Counted from the stretch's first letter, positions 1 to 17,657 are shown. The stretch: 64,000 bases of DNA from Phytophthora quininea (GCA_011947345.1 JAAVTG010000672.1:248001-312000); one strand, 5' to 3'. Numbers and translations are program-made. The notes: generated from the sequence alone by a model not told the origin.

Positions 1-380
1 AGCTTTGGCTTAGTCTTTACTAGTATATCCCATCAAAGAAATATAACTTAATTTCCCTGGCAATTCGAACCCAGCAAAATGCTTTAAGCCTTTGGCAAAA
101 CTTGGCGATGTCCGCAGCAATGTCGTCCAAGCTTGCATCACATATCCAACGCCTATCGCGAGCCAACATGGCGCGCAATCGCGCGCACAATCAACTTTAG
201 ACGGTACAGTAGCTTGCTGCTGTTGCCACAACGCTTTCGGTGGACTTTTATTGTTTACGAGCCAGACTGGGCCAACCAGGGCACGGTCGCCATCTCCACT
301 CGACCATCGTGTCATCTCATTCCCGAATCTACCTCCCGTCGAAGAGGGACCTCGTTGCTTCTCGAACTCGCACAGTATCA
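1..380. other. Intergenic, no gene seen
   Basis: Open frames overlap here on both strands, but none shows a recognisable domain. The stretch is treated as the 5' flank of the PX-like gene that starts at 381. Confidence 0.4.
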
Positions 381-1067
381 ATGTTCTCTTCCAGCAGGCC
401 GCTCACCACCAAGTCGACGCTTCCAGAGTCGGTGGCGTGGCTCCAACACCTGAACCTCGAGATGACGACCACCAACACGCGGCACGGTCTCGGCAAGCGC
501 AACGTGCTGTACGAGCTGCACATGACCTACCAGACGTCCAAGAGCGAATCCACGTCCTGGTCGCTGCCGCGCAGCTTCGACGAGTACAGGGAGCTACGAC
601 GACAACTTCTCAAGGCGCTGAAGATCGGCCACCGATGCAACGCCGAGTGCAAGTGGCTGGGTAACATCGTCAAGCACCACTTCCCCAGGGCGTCGCTGTT
701 CTGTCGGAGCTGCCCCGCCGGCGTGGAAGGCACTCGCGTGGCGCTGCTGCGCATGCTCAACACTGTCAAGGCGTCGCTCGTGAACCACGGCAACCTTGGA
801 TGCTCTCGGATGCGCGACGACGTCAGCAAGGTGTTTGCAGAGTTCGTCGCCAGCACCAAGGGGTCGTCTCCGTTGAGTCTGTCCACGACGGCGTCGCTGT
901 CGTCGTCGTCTCCTAGCAATTACAAGCGGTCCGTGTCGTCCTTGTCGTTGGCGTCCATCACTTCCGACGAAGACGAAAGCCAAGAGGTCGTCCTCGAGTT
1001 CGATGACTACCCGTGCGGCAACTTCTCGCACTGCGAATGCGGCGCATGCCGATCGAGTGTCCATTAG
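381..1067 (+). CDS. PX-like domain protein
   Basis: Intronless frame of 228 residues. Residues about 35-150 look like a phox-homology (PX) fold: a beta-strand pattern around YELHMTYQ, then SFDEYRELRRQLLKAL, which fits the helix that follows the phosphoinositide-binding strands in PX domains. The R/K-rich basic patch typical of strong PI3P binding is not obvious. Residues about 160-205 are a Ser-rich linker and the C terminus is acidic then Cys-rich (HCECGACRSS). I chose the ATG at 381 because it starts just before the conserved part; the same frame is open further upstream, but that extension looks like untranslated leader. PX proteins bind membrane phosphoinositides in endosomal traffic; that role is inferred from the family. 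The assignment rests on pattern, not on a search. Confidence 0.55.
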   Translation: MFSSSRPLTTKSTLPESVAWLQHLNLEMTTTNTRHGLGKRNVLYELHMTYQTSKSESTSWSLPRSFDEYRELRRQLLKALKIGHRCNAECKWLGNIVKHHFPRASLFCRSCPAGVEGTRVALLRMLNTVKASLVNHGNLGCSRMRDDVSKVFAEFVASTKGSSPLSLSTTASLSSSSPSNYKRSVSSLSLASITSDEDESQEVVLEFDDYPCGNFSHCECGACRSSVH

Positions 1068-1503
1068 AAAGGGGTTGCCAGGCTAGAAACTGCTTGTACC
1101 ATAGGATAAGATAAATCACGTAACAATCGAATTAATGTATGACCGTCAGACTCTCGCATTTGCACAGCGGAAGATATGAAAGCTCAGCGCCGATGGGGGA
1201 CCAGCCAAGACGGAGGAATTCACCACGCAAACCATGCCGCGTGTCCAGCTCCTTGCTCCACGAGTGCCATCAATTGCTTGCCGGTACCCGAGCTGTACCA
1301 GCCCTCGACTGTCGCATCTGGTCCTGTGCTTGCAAATGCTCAACACCTTACGATGAGTCCGCGCAAATTGACTACGGCAACTGGGTCCATCGACAAACGC
1401 TCGTAGTTGGCGAGGAAATCGATATTGAAGTGTAGTGATTGTCATGAAGTACTTGGCTCGCAAACGGCAAGTAGTACCTCTGGGTTCGACAGGGTCGGGA
1501 GTC
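1068..1503. other. Intergenic, nothing recognised
   Basis: This lies between the PX-like gene and the 3' end of the LRR gene. Overlapping frames exist on both strands but none has domain features or repeats. Confidence 0.4.
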
Positions 1504-7673
<6,170 letters not shown>

Positions 7674-7716
7674 CTGAGTGTGCGGGAGGGGCGACGATTA
7701 CGGAATCCTTTTTAAA

Positions 7717-7736
7717 AATGTTTGTTTACAAACATT
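7717..7736. repeat. Perfect 9-bp inverted repeat between ABCC and Crypton
   Basis: AATGTTTGT, a 2-bp spacer, then its exact reverse complement. It lies 44 bp upstream of the transporter ATG and about 165 bp upstream of the recombinase ATG, in the head-to-head region between the two. It could be an operator-like site, a hairpin, or part of the Crypton left end. Confidence 0.6.
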
Positions 7737-7902
7737 ATCAATATCGGGGTCCAGACCGGGACCGAGGCGGCTGGTTTTGGTTATCAACCTTGTCATTGGT
7801 CAAATATCCGATTTATTTGAACTCGCGTCTTTTGAGAGCTATTGGGTGAAATTAACAGGTTGTGGCGAGAGGGCCAGAAGATTTTGTCGCAAGAAGAACG
7901 CC

Positions 7903-9475
7903 ATGTCCGAGGAAGCCCGAATGAACGTGGAGCTACAGGAGTCCGTTAATAGGACGTACGCGAAGGCCACACAACGCCGACCCAAGAACACCCAGCGTGC
8001 TTACTCGAGTCGTCAGCAGGAATTCCTCGATTGGTGTTCGTCGAAAGGGCCAGCGTTCAACGACCTGACTCGCACTACAGTAACGGGTGGAAAACTTCGC
8101 TTGTTTCTGGAGGAACGAGTCATCGGGCGCGCTAAACGGCACAAGAGCGGTGCTGTAGTCGACGGAAGGACGAATGCTGTTGGAAGAGCCACTGTGAACA
8201 GTTATGTAGCAGTGATGGTAGACTTGTGGAAACAACAGGCACATGCTCATATTAACAGCCACCCGTCACCCTGAAACGAGGCAGTGACAGCCCTCCTCAA
8301 ACTGACAGAGTACGAAGAAGACGAGCGCAAACGCAAGAACTTTGAAGACCGCGGTGCTGATACAATGCTCGACGGATACACAACAACTGATCAAATTCGA
8401 TGCATGGCGAAATTTTTCTGGAACAATTTCCGAGAACCTTCTACAAGCCTCCGCAATCTACTCGCATTTCTGCTCAGTCACTATGCGTTGATGCGTGGAG
8501 AGTCATCCCGTAAAATGGAACTTGCTGATATGCACTCACTGAACCTGGAAAATGAAGGATACAGTTCTTGCCGAGCTGTTGTTCTGGTTATGCGGCAAGG
8601 AAAAACTAATCAAGTTGGATGAATCGAGTATCGAGTTTGGTGCATTCATGCGCCACAAAGCTGTGGAATTGTGTCCTCATGGCTTATTGGCATTATATTT
8701 ATTTTGGCGATGGCACATTGATCTCGAGCCTTTTCCTGACTTCACGACGTCCGAACAATGGTACCCGCAGAAGCTATTAAGAACAGGAAAAAATCCAAGA
8801 TCTGAAATGTCCTACAAGGTTCATCGAGATGCTATAGCAGCCGCGCTGAAAAGCATTGGCATTAAAAGTACGGCAAAGACCCATATCGGTAGAGGCTCCG
8901 GTGCTCGCATGGCTGACCTGGGAGGCGCGAGTGAGGCGCAGATAAGACGGCCTGGACGTTGGAACAACCACGCTATGGAGAAGTGTTACCTGACATCACT
9001 GCCTCGTGAAGCAATGCGTACACTAGCCGGGTTTGAGCCTGCCCGTGGTAGCTTTTTCTTCCACGCGCTCACGTAGAGCCCCCATGTCCCTTCAAAGTCA
9101 AGTATTTCCCCAAGTCGAAATGTGGCAAAGTTCGCTCAGCAACGGCACTTGCGAACAACCAATTGCGGCAGGTGGTTTCCTAGAGTTGCTGCAGTATTTG
9201 CGTGTTGTGCTGCTCCAGGACGCGGTATTTATGAGTGATTGGATGCCTGGGCATCCTATTTGGCAAAACAAGCTCTTTATGTCGACAGAATTTCAGCAGT
9301 TCAAAGAAGAAGCCAAGTTAATTGTCGACACAATGGACGATCCCTCGGAACATCGGTTGCAGAAAGCGATGCCGGTTTTGCAGGCCAAACTGGACGGTGT
9401 TCACCAAGACCTCAAATTATCGGTTGAGAAAATCAGCAGCACGCTGCAAGCTATGGAAAAAATGTGGCTGGCGTG
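7903..9475 (+). pseudogene. Crypton-type tyrosine recombinase, degraded
   Basis: Translated pieces in order match a YR transposase of the Crypton superfamily. An N-terminal core-binding part around NTQRAYSSRQQEFLDWC is followed by a catalytic domain with the first conserved Arg region (LSHYALMRGES), then HIGRGSGA (the H-x-x-R box), PGRWNN and a Tyr in MEKCYL. A C-terminal part follows (from about 9083) with HPIWQNKLFMS, as in the extra domain of fungal and oomycete Cryptons. The ATG at 7903 begins MSEEARMN. The frame is broken by an in-frame TGA at 8272-8274, another TGA at 8620-8622, a frameshift just after it and another near 9055. Both TGA codons fall where the family is expected to have Arg, so C-to-T decay of CGA is likely. 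Cryptons move by recombination without a DDE transposase. I could not find the element's ends. Confidence 0.8.
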
Positions 9476-9789
9476 ATGCGCTCATTAACTCCACTGACAA
9501 ACGGATCAGCGCTTCTGCAGGTGCAGCTAGTACCGCAAGGAACCGCATCCACTACAACAACTACAATCAACGAAAGTGCTGGGCCTTCTAGCGGTGAAAG
9601 TCGAAGCAGAACTCCGGGGTCCTACAAAATGAGTCGACGTTTGCTGTTAGTAAGTGAACTGTGGAACGAGTGGAGTGTCGGCTTAAACGGAGGGCCTTCA
9701 GTAAAAGAACTTGTGATACGACAACAATTCTTGCTGCTACCAGTTTTATCAGTTTATAATTCGTGGTAGAATCGATGTATTGCATTCCA

Positions 9790-9960
9790 CATTCCGATAA
9801 CTTTGAGGTACCGCACTGTAGCGTTGAGGTATCTACCGCAATGTGATTTTGTGGTATCTACGTCATTGTGGCACTGCGGTACCTACCGCAGTGTTGCTTT
9901 GGGTACCCCAGTGTTACTTTGTCGTACCGCAGTTCTGCTTTGACAGGCTGCACAAAGAAC
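9790..9960. repeat. Degenerate short repeats rich in GGTACC and TACCGCA
   Basis: About seven imperfect units built from ggtacc/ggtatc, taccgca and 'gtg(a/t)(c/t)tttg' occur between the Crypton and the Ulp1-like frame. The units vary in length, so this is a decayed tandem or subterminal array, not a clean microsatellite. Confidence 0.55.
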
Positions 9961-9986
9961 TAAACAAAACTTCAAAATATTATTTG

Positions 9987-10885
9987 TTACGTGGTTGAGA
10001 GTCGGTTGTAGAGCTGAGCGCGATACACAGCTGCTTTCGTGACGTTAAACCCACCAGTGGTCCAAGCAGCTATATGTTCTTGTAGTGAAGCGGGCTTCTC
10101 CGCTGTAATCTGGTGGGCAATTGACTCCATGTAATGCAACACGTAAATCCCACAGTCCGCGCAATTGGATTGCTGTGGCTTCGTGTTGTACACAAATGTG
10201 TCCCATTCGAAAGTAACCGACGCCGAATGAGTGGCTTGAAGCTTTGCCAAAAACCACTCCATGACCTCAAATGCATAATCCGAATTGTGGGCATTTTTCA
10301 TCGAATTGATGTGATACGTGCCTGATGCATTGGATTTTCAATCGCCAGTAAACTCCAGTGATTTCGTCCTGAAATCGGCAGGAGTACGTATTGATAGAGT
10401 GTCCAGTCGAACATATTTACCAGCTCACTAAAAAGTCGCTTTTTCGTCTTAGGCTTCCGTGTAAATCTCGCGGTTTCGATCGCTGCATATAACGCGGTTG
10501 CACACGAACAGACCACTCCTTTCTCTCTGGGTAGATAGCGACAAATGAAATAATCCAATGCTGTTTCAGTCAACGAAGCATCTGGTAGCAAACTATCCAA
10601 ATCGTCTTTGTACACGAAAATGGAGCGGGCTTCATCTCGAGGGTCCGCCAACTCCACAAGCGCACGGTTCTTCTCCGGCCGTTTTCTGAAAAATGGATGC
10701 AGCGTATTACTTTCGTCATGCCTCAATTCACCACTCAATTTATCACCACTTAATTCACCATCATCACTGCTCTCCACTTCACTCTCCTTCTCAGCCATAT
10801 CTGTATCAGCAATCTCTTCAACATCAATAACTTCGCCAGCAATTTGATCACCAGCGGTTGCACTTCGTTTCCCGGCGTTCAGCAC
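9987..10885 (-). pseudogene. Ulp1-type (C48) cysteine protease, one frameshift
   Basis: The minus-strand product has an acidic, disordered first 90 residues and then a SUMO-protease-like core. GRNHWSLLAIENP carries the catalytic His region and QQSNCADCGIYVLHYM carries the oxyanion Gln and the nucleophile Cys (DCGI). The two halves lie in different frames and meet near 10,300, where the expected catalytic Asp sits; the sequence there reads HIN and not H-I-D. Stand-alone Ulp1 domains of this kind are commonly carried by MULE and other DNA transposons in plants and oomycetes, so a transposon origin is more likely than a host deSUMOylase. Whether it belongs to the Crypton next to it is unknown. 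Confidence 0.7.
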
Positions 10886-11640
10886 TTGCTTCTTCCTCAG
10901 TGTGCATTACCATCAATGTTGAGGAAGCACGAACGTGTTGTCTCCAATCTGCTGTGTGTGTGAACTCTTCCTCACCTTGTGTACCTGTCGCCGGGCGTGT
11001 AGCGCTCTTCAGGTGGCTTGGAGATGAGTGGGTTGGTGGTCACTTGAACCGACTTGGGCAGTCGCGGGACCTTGGGCAGCAGCGTGGATATGCTTCGCCT
11101 GCTGTCCGGGTTGGGGTATCCTTGTCCAAGCTAGTCTTCGAGCTCGTGGTCGACGGGCCAGACGCTGTCTTGGGCACTTCTTCTTCTTGTCCTTGTCTTT
11201 TCCTTTGCTTGGGCTCTTGCGAGCGTGACCGGTTCCGATTGCGGGATCTCGGGGACCGGCCAAAAGCTTCCTGGCCCTCTGCGACTTGACGGCATTGGTG
11301 GGCCAATATACCAGCTCGTGCCCGATGCCTCTTGCACGTTCCAGGGGAAAATCAACTCTGTTTGTTCTTTAGTCTTCTTCTCTATCCACTACAGCTGTCT
11401 GCACTCATTTACATTATCGTTACTTTGTCCTTGCTTAACGCCTTCAAAAAGAGCACCCAAGATCTCGTCACCGCTCATTGGGTATGAATCAGCTCCGCCG
11501 TCCTTCAACTTGCTTGCACATCACTCCTTCGCAGGGCTTCCTTTGCACAACATCCACTCGATCGTAGAGTGCTACCGGAGAGTGACTGCATACCCACGTG
11601 ACTGCCACATGACCGATGTACAGTGATCGCCGGAAGTGAT
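10886..11640. other. No assignable gene; Lys/Arg-rich frame on minus strand
   Basis: Minus-strand frames near 11,010-11,350 carry a very basic run (KGKDKDKKKKCPRQR). It could be a nucleic-acid-binding tail of a retroelement Gag or just low complexity. No domain was recognised and no frame is long. Confidence 0.3.
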
Positions 11641-11770
11641 CGCGATGACGTGTCGAAATGATTGCACCTGATCAATCAGTGACCATGTACCGAAATGATT
11701 GCTCATGATCGACCACCATTGACCGACCAAAGTGACCAACCCCCAAAATGATCGCGGTCGGTCGGTCGGG
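11622..11770. repeat. Degenerate repeats around 'cgaaatgattgc' and 'tgatcg'
   Basis: The motif (a/t)ccgaaatgattgc and near forms occur with GATCG-containing units several times in about 150 bp, ending in a short run of GGTC units. This may be the eroded terminus of a mobile element just upstream of the Copia remnant. Confidence 0.4.
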
Positions 11771-11859
11771 AGTTCTCCGAATGTTCTCTACGTGTCTCAC
11801 CTGTTCATTACCATCACCCAACAGTCGCGGTCTCTCCCCATCAATCCGCAACGAGCTTC

Positions 11860-12306
11860 ACCACAGCTATATGACGATGCTCGGCAGCAGTCCTATTTCA
11901 TGGCTGTCATGTAAACACCATACTGTCGTTCTCTCAACAACGGAGGCGGAGTAGATTGCTCTGTGTCATTGTATGCAGGAGATGATCTTCCTCAAACTGC
12001 TATTGGCAGAACTAGGATTCACTACCATAAAAGCAAACCTCATTCATGAGGACAATCAGAGCTGCATCAAAATTTGCTACAATTCCGAACTCCACGGACG
12101 GTCAAAGCATATTCACGTGCGATACTGTTTCGTACAAGAAAAGTAGAGCGACACGAATCCACCGTCGCATACTGCAACACCAAAGATATTGTCGCAGATA
12201 TATTTACAAAAGCTTTAGACAAGCACCAGTTTAGACAACTAAGGGCCAAACTCAGGATAACATCCCACGATGATCTATCAGGCCATTCCTCTAGTGTACG
12301 AAAATA
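11860..12306 (+). pseudogene. Ty1/Copia RNase H remnant
   Basis: Reading across a single TAG and one A-run frameshift gives the end of a Copia polyprotein. It includes SSPISWLSCKHHTVVLSTTE followed by AE-stop-IAL, then the ELGF and HEDNQSCIKI motifs with the RNase H Asp, then SKHIHVRYCFVQEK, and finally KDIVADIFTKALDKHQF, the signature close of Copia pol. The rest of pol and both LTRs were not seen, so this is a truncated 3' piece. The TAG replaces the Tyr expected after TTEAE. A run of four A near 12,140 restores the frame if one A is added. Confidence 0.85.
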
Positions 12307-12334
12307 ACACCAATGCATGAAGCTTGCCTACAGC

Positions 12335-12381
12335 GTTTTTTTTTTTTTTGGGGGGTCTTTTCCCTTTTTTTTTTATCTTTT
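12335..12381. repeat. T-rich tract with G6 block
   Basis: A run of about 13 T, then six G, then a second long T-rich stretch, lies directly after the Copia RNase H remnant. It may be residue of the retroelement 3' end or a poly-A tail read in reverse. Confidence 0.5.
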
Positions 12382-12519
12382 GTTCGCACCAAAGGCTTTC
12401 TCCTCACTGAGGTTTCCCTGGTCTAGTACCGAATACAAAGGCAAACGAAGTAAATACCATGCACAAACATAACTTTGCTGGGAAAGTTTATTATCGATAA
12501 GTCAAACCCGCGGATATCC

Positions 12520-13911
12520 TTATTGAATCCTATCATCTACTTCATCCCCAAGATGACGAAAGGACGAATACAGGCAATGTAGTTGATCCAGTCTGCTGAC
12601 AATAACTGATTTGCCGTCGTCACCGTCGAAGATAAGACTCTGCTTTCCGTGGACCTGTAGCACAAGCGCATGCCCAACAAACTGGTGGTTATAGACAGTA
12701 CAAAGACAGATCCCGTCTCGAAGATCCACTTCGCCAAGCACGCGCGCCCCGACGTCCCGGCACCGTCAAATTGTCCTCAGAGATTGCCTTGAAAACGAAG
12801 TCTCTTCGGATACCCCGCATACGACGTAGGTAGACTAGAAACACTTTCCACGAGGTGGTTTCAGTCAAGTCGATCTGGTGGACGTGTAGTTCCGCAGCCA
12901 AGACGTCGGCGATAACCGGTCGCCCGGCTAGCTCAGGCGTTTGTTGTAGCGCATGGAGCAAGCATAGCCCAGCGATGTCAACACCAATGGTGGTCTTGCC
13001 AATCTTGTCCTTCTTACAGAAGGAGTCAAAACGACGCTTCTTCCGTGACAATTTCCTCTTGTGCGAAATTGGCTTCCATAAACACTCGGCGAGGTTCCCA
13101 AGTCCATTGGTAGTACCGACGTCCACTGCCGTGACGTGGGCCTATCCAAAGTACTCTATAGAGATACCCGCTAGCATGGAGCTTACGATCAATAATGCGA
13201 GCAACTAGCCACGTTTGCTTTATTGGGGCATAGTCTACATTGACCGCAAGGCGCAGCTCACCGTAGTACCGATCATAAATGTGGTAGAACAACTTATCAT
13301 GCTCAGATGCGTCATTTAAATTGCTCGACATGTCAGTTTGGGAAACGCGGTCACTGCTCGAGCTGTCACTATCCTGTTGCTGGTCATTCATGACAATATC
13401 ATTCTCCAGAGGAAATTCTGTCATATCACCCGGAAGAGTGACGATCTGCTGTTCTAGGCGCGAAACTTGATCAGGGTAGTCACGACTGGAGGCAAGCCCA
13501 GGGGTGAGGCTTACCAGTCTTCCAAAGCTTGGGCATTGTTCCAAAGTCTTCATTTCCACAGCGACAGAGCCGCTGGGACCACGCCAGATCAGCGCTTGGT
13601 ACTTGCACGCTTCTTGTGGCTCCTGAAATGAACAACACTTCATCGCCAAAACTTCTATAATTGAAAAACCTTGCAACATCTATAATTCTATGATACATCG
13701 GAGTCAGGGACTGCAAGCGCGAAAGAACAGTGGCCATGTCTATGGCGGTGCAGATGGATCGTTCTGCTACGCCGTTTTCAAAATAATTAGTAGCATGTCG
13801 AGTGTGCACCAGTGATGTCGCCTCGCTGTGAAATCCACCGCAAAGCCTAGTTAATGGACTCAATGCCACAGTCCGTGTGCAACAAAGATAAAGTTGTAGT
13901 TCACATCCCAA
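12520..13911 (-). pseudogene. Transposon polyprotein remnant: integrase end, chromodomain, papain-like protease
   Basis: Minus-strand pieces, N to C: a stretch with ENGVAERSI, like the end of a retroviral-type integrase core; an Asp/Ser-rich linker; WLVARIIDRKLHASGYLYRV ending in TWEPRRVF, which fits a chromodomain (aromatic strands and W-E-P close); then a block with IAGLCLLHAL, VGHALVLQV and IFDGDDG. The last three have the spacing of a Cys-His-Asp cysteine protease. The frame breaks at about 13,030 (T run) and near 12,730. I infer a retroelement or a related selfish gene that pairs chromatin targeting with a protease. Neither the integrase nor the protease assignment was tested by alignment. 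Confidence 0.5.
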
Positions 13912-16900
13912 AAACTGTGGCTAGTACGATATCCAAATATCTGATTCGTTGACATACTAATGTACAGATTGTTTGTCAGCACTCACTGTTATCTTCCGCT
14001 TCTTCTCCGGCAAGAGTTCATCCAAAATATTCATAAAACTTTTCCCCCTCCATCGCTGTAACATATATGTAATCAGCAAAAGATAAATGTAAGACAGAAT
14101 GAATGAATCGAAATATCGATAATTTGGCGAGGAGCAAGTCAACTGTTGTATATCGATTGTGATTTTGCCTATTGGGACAGCAGTTTCATCCATATACGTA
14201 AATAAACCAAAACAACAACCACCCTCTCAAGTCGTCAATAGTTTTTGCCGATATTTCATCCAACCAAGAGGCGGTGCCGCCACCACGACAGCAAAAATGC
14301 GCGGTGTGATGACGATAAAGATCAACAGAATGAAGGTCAGGATTTACGCGATCTGTGCCACCTTGCGCCTATTATGGGCGACTGGCGCGGAATTAAAATG
14401 GTATTATATAATGTTATAACAGCTATGATCAAATGATCAATATGAAAGCTCGATGGCATTACGTCATATGCTAGCAGGAATGCATAAAAGCGATAAGTGC
14501 ACCGAGGGAAACAAGTTCAGACCAGTCCAGGAAAATGAACTTTCAGCGACATTGACTGACACAAAGGGAAGTCTGTTACTCCCACAACGAACATAAAACC
14601 TACTTCAGATCAACATAAACGATCAATAGACATTAATTTGGTGCCAATATTATTAGGCATTCTGCTACGGTTCGATGTGTCCGTTGGTTTGATAGATGGC
14701 TCGCTGAACAAAACTATCATTGGTGCAGCCGTTCAACTACTATCACCGGGTTTCCATGTTTTGGAATTGCTGCAAGCAGATTGTTATTTTCATCATACTG
14801 TATTTCACTTCGTCTGGACATGTCAATATTTACGTACCGCGTTACAAAATGGTTTGGTCATGAAGCGATTTGTATAGCCATGTCTTGGATTGACCATGCC
14901 TCATTGTTTAGCAAACCAAGGGCAGATGACAGTAAAATAAATTCCCATTGCGGCTCATTCGTGTTCAACACTGTTTTTAGGGACACTGACTCACCAAGTG
15001 GATAACTGTATTTAACACTTTGCGTCACCGGCCAAATTGCCGACATCTATTAGCAAGTTTAGCATTTTTTAATTATCATATCCGGGGACGTGAACATTAC
15101 GTCATGTTCGCGACCAATTTTGTGTGTGTTTTTGCCATCTACAGTACGAAATATTCCGGAGCCGTGAAATGGACAAGAGTTACAATTCCGCGATGGCCTA
15201 TTGTGTAATGTACACAATAAAAAACGATAATGAGTTAACCCCAGTCAAATTTGTCCTAAGGACAAGAACAAAATGCCATTCTCAAAATTGTATAGGGTTC
15301 TTAATCCGTTGCAGTAAGCAAACCAAATTCTATAGATTGGGATAGGTTTACAGACACGTATGGATATCAAGTAATGATATCCTATCTCGTAGAACAAATT
15401 GTTCAAAATGATAGGTTTTCTGGGAGAGGAGAGAAGCGTATAGCCTAGTCAACAAGGATTAATGTCAACGCTGGTCACTATCGGTAATACCGGTACCACA
15501 TTTGTACATATATGGGCCATATTGTACCTCCCTACCCTTAATGTCAACGCTAGTCAGTACCGGTATTAAGTACAATATTGCTTCTATACGTCTATCATAG
15601 TTTGTTTGTATCCACCAACCTGCCAATATTCTCACATATCAACGAGGGCAGGTGGCACGACTAGTAAAACTCAGCGAACCTGCATTTGTTACCACCAACT
15701 CGCAGGTTTTCTAGTGTTTCGACGCACTGCTCAAGTTAATTATGTGGCAACCCCTTCTTCACTGCCGACGTTAACGCGGTCATTTACATCGTCCCCAACA
15801 GGTTATCTCTCGTTGAGGGTCTGAAGAACGAGAGTTGAGCCCCCTCCCTGGCTTGCTGCACATATTGCTAGGATTGGAGAGAAGGAGATTTCACCCAGCG
15901 ACCGTATTTCCTACTGGATTCCTGGTACAGTACACGGAGAACCTAGATGGCTTCGTCAAGCACAGGTGCTCCGAGATGTTGCTCGTGATGACTATTCCTT
16001 GAAGCTTGACAGTCAAGAGTTGGCGAGTGTTAAATGGAGACACGAATCAAGTACTCAGAAATACCATTCGAGCGACTTCCCAATTTACCGGGATGCTTCC
16101 ATGGGTGATAGAGTAACCTGAGCTGTATACATAGGTAATTCTAAAACGTTTTTGATTGCATATTTGATAACGTTATACCGCTGTTTTGCGAGCAGGCAGA
16201 TGGCCGATTACAGGATCCTCCAGCGTCTTGATGGGTCCTGTTGTGGTCCATGGGGCGCTGTGACATCGAACAGTGGGTAAGCTAAGTGAGCCGAAATATG
16301 CCCCGAGAAAAAGGCAATTGTCATCTGTACGATACCGCAATTGGAACCCCATAAAGAATATCTCTGAGATAAAAAAATAAACAGAATGGACAGAACAATA
16401 ACTTGTTGCATTTTGGAGAACTGTAAAGCTAGTGGTACGCAATGTCCTTGCCGCTGCAAGTTACATGGCTGCATGGAAAGGGCTTGTTAAGTGGTGGAGA
16501 GACCGTCACAGGAACGACTCCATGACACCAGTCGTATCGCTTTGCAATGACTTCATGTAAAGTATACCTGTTGCACGTCGAGATGCGAACGATCTCGTAA
16601 TTTTGTGTGATCAAATGCAACGAGATTCCGGCACTGTGCCGAATATCGGAAATGGATCCGAGGCTACCCCTTTCGTATTGGTTTGGCATCCCCCCAACTC
16701 GAAGTTTATGTGTCTACAGCATCGAATGCACGATGTGATACTGTTCTACATCTTGACAGCACATATAACGTTGTGAGCAAACGGTATGCAGTGTTTGTCT
16801 TGGGTATTTCCGACCGCTGTGGTGTCTTCTTTCCTTTGCTTTATAACTGAAATTCTCGACTCCGAGAGAAAGACACCTCTTGGCTAAAGAAGGTGATGTG

Positions 16901-17640
16901 GAGTTTGTTTCGCATCAAGTTCAGCCGAAATGTGACTGACCCTAACAACGCTCAGTTCAATGCGTGCAGACACAGTCACCTTTTTGATGTGCTGATTTCA
17001 TGTCCTCCAGAGTGTGCGAGAGAATAAAGAACGCTAGAATGCGTTGCAGTTGGAATTATTTTCAGAGATTAAATTTTCTTCACTTGGCAAGACCAGCTCT
17101 AGAATTTGCTAAAAAGAAACGCCAATTGACTGACCCTTGAAAGCAAGCCAGTTTGGTGTCTGGGCCGTTTGAGAAGGCGCGAAAGTACATTTTCAAGCAA
17201 TGACTTACATCCGCACGTTTTTCGCGGTGGCAATCTTACATCACATCACTAAAAGCCATAACTAATAATCATGTCGAGACATATCACCGCACTTGAAGCT
17301 GATCAGTGATTCACCCACAGCGACTCATACTGAAACGGTAATTGCATTGAACACTTCTCGCTTGACTTTCCTGTCCAAAAATCCGTAATTATTTTAGCCC
17401 AGTTGCATCATATAGATCCCGTGCCCTTTACAACATCAACATCAAGAAGCGTCAATTATCTGTCAAGCTTACTCCGGGCAGCTCACAGTGCTTTGTGAAT
17501 CACTCAATCCCATCCGTATGGGTAAATAAATGAGAAATTTCGAGACAAAAAAGCAAATCAAATTAATATGGATAAGAACATGTTATCACGAGTAAATCCC
17601 GATGATTATACTCAGCCTAAACGATCTCCTTACGTACTCA
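13912..17640. other. Gene-poor, AT-richer stretch with eroded repeats
   Basis: About 3.7 kb without an assignable gene. Short frames exist (for example 14,638-14,877 and 16,173-16,442) but show no domain. One direct repeat at 15,459-15,556 is listed separately. Fragments near 16,850-17,030 have no clear match. The stretch ends in a MULE remnant, so it may be the eroded body of that element. Confidence 0.4.
15459..15556. repeat. Direct repeat TTAATGTCAACGCTRGTCA, two copies
   Basis: Two 19-bp copies, differing at one position (G or A), start at 15,459 and 15,538. A TACCGGTA-type palindromic motif follows each. The spacing of 79 bp suggests an old tandem duplication or an LTR/TIR fragment. Confidence 0.7.
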
Positions 17641-17657
17641 AAACGCCATGGTAAGAT

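Noticed and set aside
594..1064. Minus-strand frame of 156 residues, Arg-rich
   Set aside because: It is antisense to the PX-like gene and its Arg and Gln runs come from the Asp/Ser-rich codons of that gene.
9790..9960. A CRISPR-like array
   Set aside because: Units are unequal and imperfect without constant spacers, and the window is eukaryotic.
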